DNA from: Ziziphus jujuba
Lineage: Eukaryota; Streptophyta; Magnoliopsida; Rosales; Rhamnaceae
Reading direction: 5' to 3'
Length of the DNA stretch: 64,000 nucleotides
Assembly (NCBI RefSeq): GCF_031755915.1
Contig: NC_083382.1
Span: forward strand, 1,550,001-1,614,000
Below are positions 61,041 through 64,000 of the stretch, piece by piece. The first letter of the stretch is position 1, and every line of letters begins with the position of its first letter. Both the position numbers and the translations under genes were made by a program. Under the pieces are notes generated by a model that saw nothing but the letters and a program-made list of their open reading frames with translations, had not been told where the DNA came from and did not search any database.

Positions 61041-63389
61041 ACAGACAGAGAAAGAGATGGCCTAATGTTCATCCAAAAACTAGGCTATAAAAATAACAAT
61101 GCTTCCAAAACATCTGTCAGAAAGATATTTTGTTTAATTGTGTTGCCTATTGTTGGCCAGGAACAAGCAGATAAGTACAAATAAATATATAAGAATCTAA
61201 GACAGCGAAGTACCTAGAGTAATCGGCAGAGCAAAAAAACAGAAAGGAAAAACAGACAAAAGCTATCTTTATTTTATGGGATAATTACATATAACTTACC
61301 TTGTAGTTTTAAAGTTTTTATTATTATCCTTGTGTTTTGATATTTTTCAGATACTTCTCTCTTCGTTTTCTTTTTCTTCCAAATTATTATTTAATGATAT
61401 GTAATACACAATTTAATAAAAAATTAATAATTGGAAAAACAAGAATGCCTTTTTAATTAAAAGACAAACATTTTCTATATGAAATACAAATAAAAGAGTG
61501 GAAACTCATTGCCAAACAATCACCATTGCCCAAAGAGCATAACGTATTTATTAAAACATTTTATATCCATGGCAAACCAACCTCTTCGACTTCTTCATTC
61601 TTCTTTGGATTAAAAAGGTTGTGGAAGACAACCCATTGATGCAGATTTTAAGCTTTGATTGTTGGTTTTTACTTTTTTTAAATCCACAGTCATATGTATA
61701 TGTATATATATATATATATATATACGTTTAGCAAAGGAGGCAAGAACAATAAAAGAAACAGTTTAAAAGAAAGAAAGCCATGAATAAGAACATTAATAGA
61801 AAATAATAAAATTTATATTCATTACATCAACACACCCGATTTTTTTATTTACCGGATAAAAGATTTACAAATATTCAAAGTGCTAAAAACAAGAGTAACT
61901 ATTGGATTCCTTGAGTAAGTCATATGGAACCTTCAATTAATTAAGTGAAAGAAAGTGGCAGAAAAGTATTTGGGTTGGATTTCTCATCAAATTACATCCA
62001 GTTCAAGCCATTGTTTATTGCATGAGGGTTGCCTACCCATCAGATTCTCGTCTCTAGCTTTGACTGTTTGGTAACAACGTTTTAAAAACCTAAAGAAGTT
62101 TGTTTTAGTAAACTTTTAATTACATGGATGTTTTTGTCTTTTACTTATTAATTTTAAAAGAAATTATTTACGCGATGCTAAAAAATTATATGCTAAAAAA
62201 TTATAGTTTGGAAGGAAAAGAAATTTAGAAGAGAAGCATCTGAAAAAAAAAAAAAAATTCAAAACACAAATATAATAGTAAAATTCTTTCAAACTATAAA
62301 ATAAGTTTATGTAATTATCCCTTTTTTTATTCACTTTTACTTATTCATTTATATATTATTATTATTATTATTTTCCATGATCGGTTCGCACAAAAGCATA
62401 TAAAAAGTTAAATTTTGGACTGTTCTCCCATTTTATCTTGACCCTATCCACTTGTTTTCATTCCAAACATATACAAAATTAAAGTGTAGTAAATTGTGGT
62501 AACTTTTTACTAAACCATAATATTGTCATTTTGCCTGGTTAAAAAAGATGAAAATATCTAGCAAATTTATGTTTTAATAAACTGTTTGAGAAATCATAAA
62601 AGCGACCTTGCGTAAAAATGAATAATAAGAGCTAGACTAATGGAGGTTTAAAAAAAAAAAAATCCAAATGAAGAATATAATAAGCTATATACCATGACCC
62701 TAAGAATAATTGTCATTTTCATGGTTTAGTAGCCAGAAGAACATGATCATATATGATGTTAAAGAGAAGATGCATGGCTCTAGATTAAGCAGCATTTGGA
62801 TAATTGCTTCATGTGCTAACTTTTGTATTTGACAGCATTGTTTAATACATTATGTATTTATTGACACCATGCACAGTGTAGCTGGATTATTTTCCACCCC
62901 GTTTACCCTTGCCTTCTTTCTTGAATTTGATCTAACTTGACAGTATCTACATATGCTCCACCCCATTTCACATACTTGCGAATTTAGTCACATCTTTGAG
63001 ATTACTAATATACCATGGAACTCAACCCATCTGTGTATCTAATGATGGGACACGGATGTTTAGCCATACGTTATGGATATTTTTATTTTAAAAAGCAAAA
63101 AGAGCACTCCAGTGGAGCGTATGGTTTGGTCAGAACTCCAATGGAGCGGTGATTGCATATACAGCAGTATATCCATTTTTTTGATAAGTTGAGAAGGATA
63201 GATTTCATTATTGTACTGTCCCATTAGTTCAAATAAATAAAAATTACAATTTCCATCAATCGGACACGGCCCACATACACGCAACGGTTATAATCCAGTC
63301 GAGTAGACAATTTTTAATCCTCATAGCCACGGTATGTTCAGGAAACCAAAATTTGCCTATCAAAATAAGGTAAAAAATAAACTTGGATA
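61041..63389. other. Gene-poor AT-rich region
   Basis: Low-complexity tracts ((TA)n near 61705, A runs, (ATT)n near 62357) and no convincing exon on either strand. It would hold the 3' side of LRAT3. Confidence 0.55.
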
Positions 63390-63947
63390 CTAATGTGACA
63401 TAAAGCTGAATCTCCCAAAAGCACCTAATTCCTGAACTCCAACTCTACGAGCATCCTTACGATATCCTATATCAGAAAACAGTTTCCAGATTGAGCGCCC
63501 ACCAACAAAATTACTAATACTAGTTAGCAGCAATGAATATGGAAATGAAATGATAGCACAAATGGCAGCAAAAACGGATGGTATCTGTCCACTACGGTCA
63601 ATGATCCTTGGCGCTAGCAACCCCGTTTTGCAATATATTGCAAAGTCTTCACAGTTGTTGTTGAAGAGGTTGTAGGCACCAAAGCCATTCTTTAGGAGGA
63701 AATAGGCACGGTGCAGGACAAGTCTTGGTGGATCCGAATAGGCAAGAGTAACTGTACCTTCTCGACTTTTGGCTATAAAGAAATCTAGATCAACACCATA
63801 GTCATAACGGTAGAGTTTGCCGCCCTTGAGAAAATTACGCATGTTGCAAATCCTCACACGATCACCGATGGAATATAGACCAGCTGGGTGTTATAGGAGC
63901 ATCTCCTCGAGTTAAATGGATCACCTTTCGTTTACCAATATATATTC
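63390..63947 (-). pseudogene. LRAT3 exon 2, frameshifted; exon 1 off window
   Basis: An acceptor (tgcag) precedes GIYIGKRKVIHLTRGDAP in the expected phase, but that frame meets a TGA after about 29 codons. The remainder (NFLKGGKLYRYDYGVDLDFF, then NNNCEDFAIYCKTGLL with the catalytic Cys kept) is in another phase, so an indel lies at about 63870-63900. Hydrophobic sequence after the domain (FAAICAIISFPYSLLLTS) fits membrane anchoring. It stops at 63390. It could be a pseudogene or a sequence error; exon 1 must lie beyond 64000. Confidence 0.75.
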
Positions 63948-64000
63948 CTGCATATACATACATATATATATATATATATATAATGTAGTTGAATCCACCT

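Overview
This window looks like nuclear DNA of a flowering plant, probably a eudicot. Genes are split by AT-rich introns with GT-AG borders, and intergenic DNA is AT-rich with many microsatellites. It carries a Tnt1-type Copia retrotransposon, a TRIM-like element and Harbinger-like MITEs. The gene families are plant ones: an NBS1 DNA-repair gene, ankyrin-PGG membrane proteins and plant LRAT/NC-domain proteins. I cannot name the species.

Layout. (1) 1-7.6 kb, minus strand: an apparently intact NBS1 gene, of which I could place ten exons in consistent phase; its 3' end lies off the left edge. (2) 8.2-25.2 kb, plus strand: a tandem ankyrin-PGG cluster. Copy A is a pseudogene split by a complete 5.57 kb Copia element and also carrying its own nonsense codon. 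Copy B is intact (615 codons, or 570 if one symmetrical exon is skipped). A third gene, C, survives only as exon fragments. A TRIM and a MITE sit between A and B. (3) 25.3-41.8 kb and 45.0-60.4 kb: two copies of one segment. Each holds a truncated NBS1 5' end, a 196-aa secretory/membrane protein gene, a gene for a roughly 70-aa membrane protein with a 2.5 kb intron, and two LRAT-domain genes (LRAT1, LRAT2), all on the minus strand. (4) 60.4-64 kb: a duplicated LRAT promoter block, a long gene-poor stretch and a third, frameshifted LRAT gene running off the right edge.

The two segments have decayed in complementary ways. The 196-aa gene is intact only in segment 1 and LRAT1 is intact only in segment 2, while the small membrane protein and LRAT2 are open in both. 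LRAT2 has lost the catalytic cysteine of its family in both copies (NCEDF became NGKDF), which suggests a retained pseudoenzyme. The NBS1 fragments share a 10-bp deletion in the FHA exon, so they broke before the segment duplicated. I found no clearly new multi-gene system. The strongest leads are the LRAT2 pseudoenzymes, the skippable exon inside an ankyrin repeat of copy B, the reciprocal gene loss, and the paralogous empty sites and fillers that date individual insertions.
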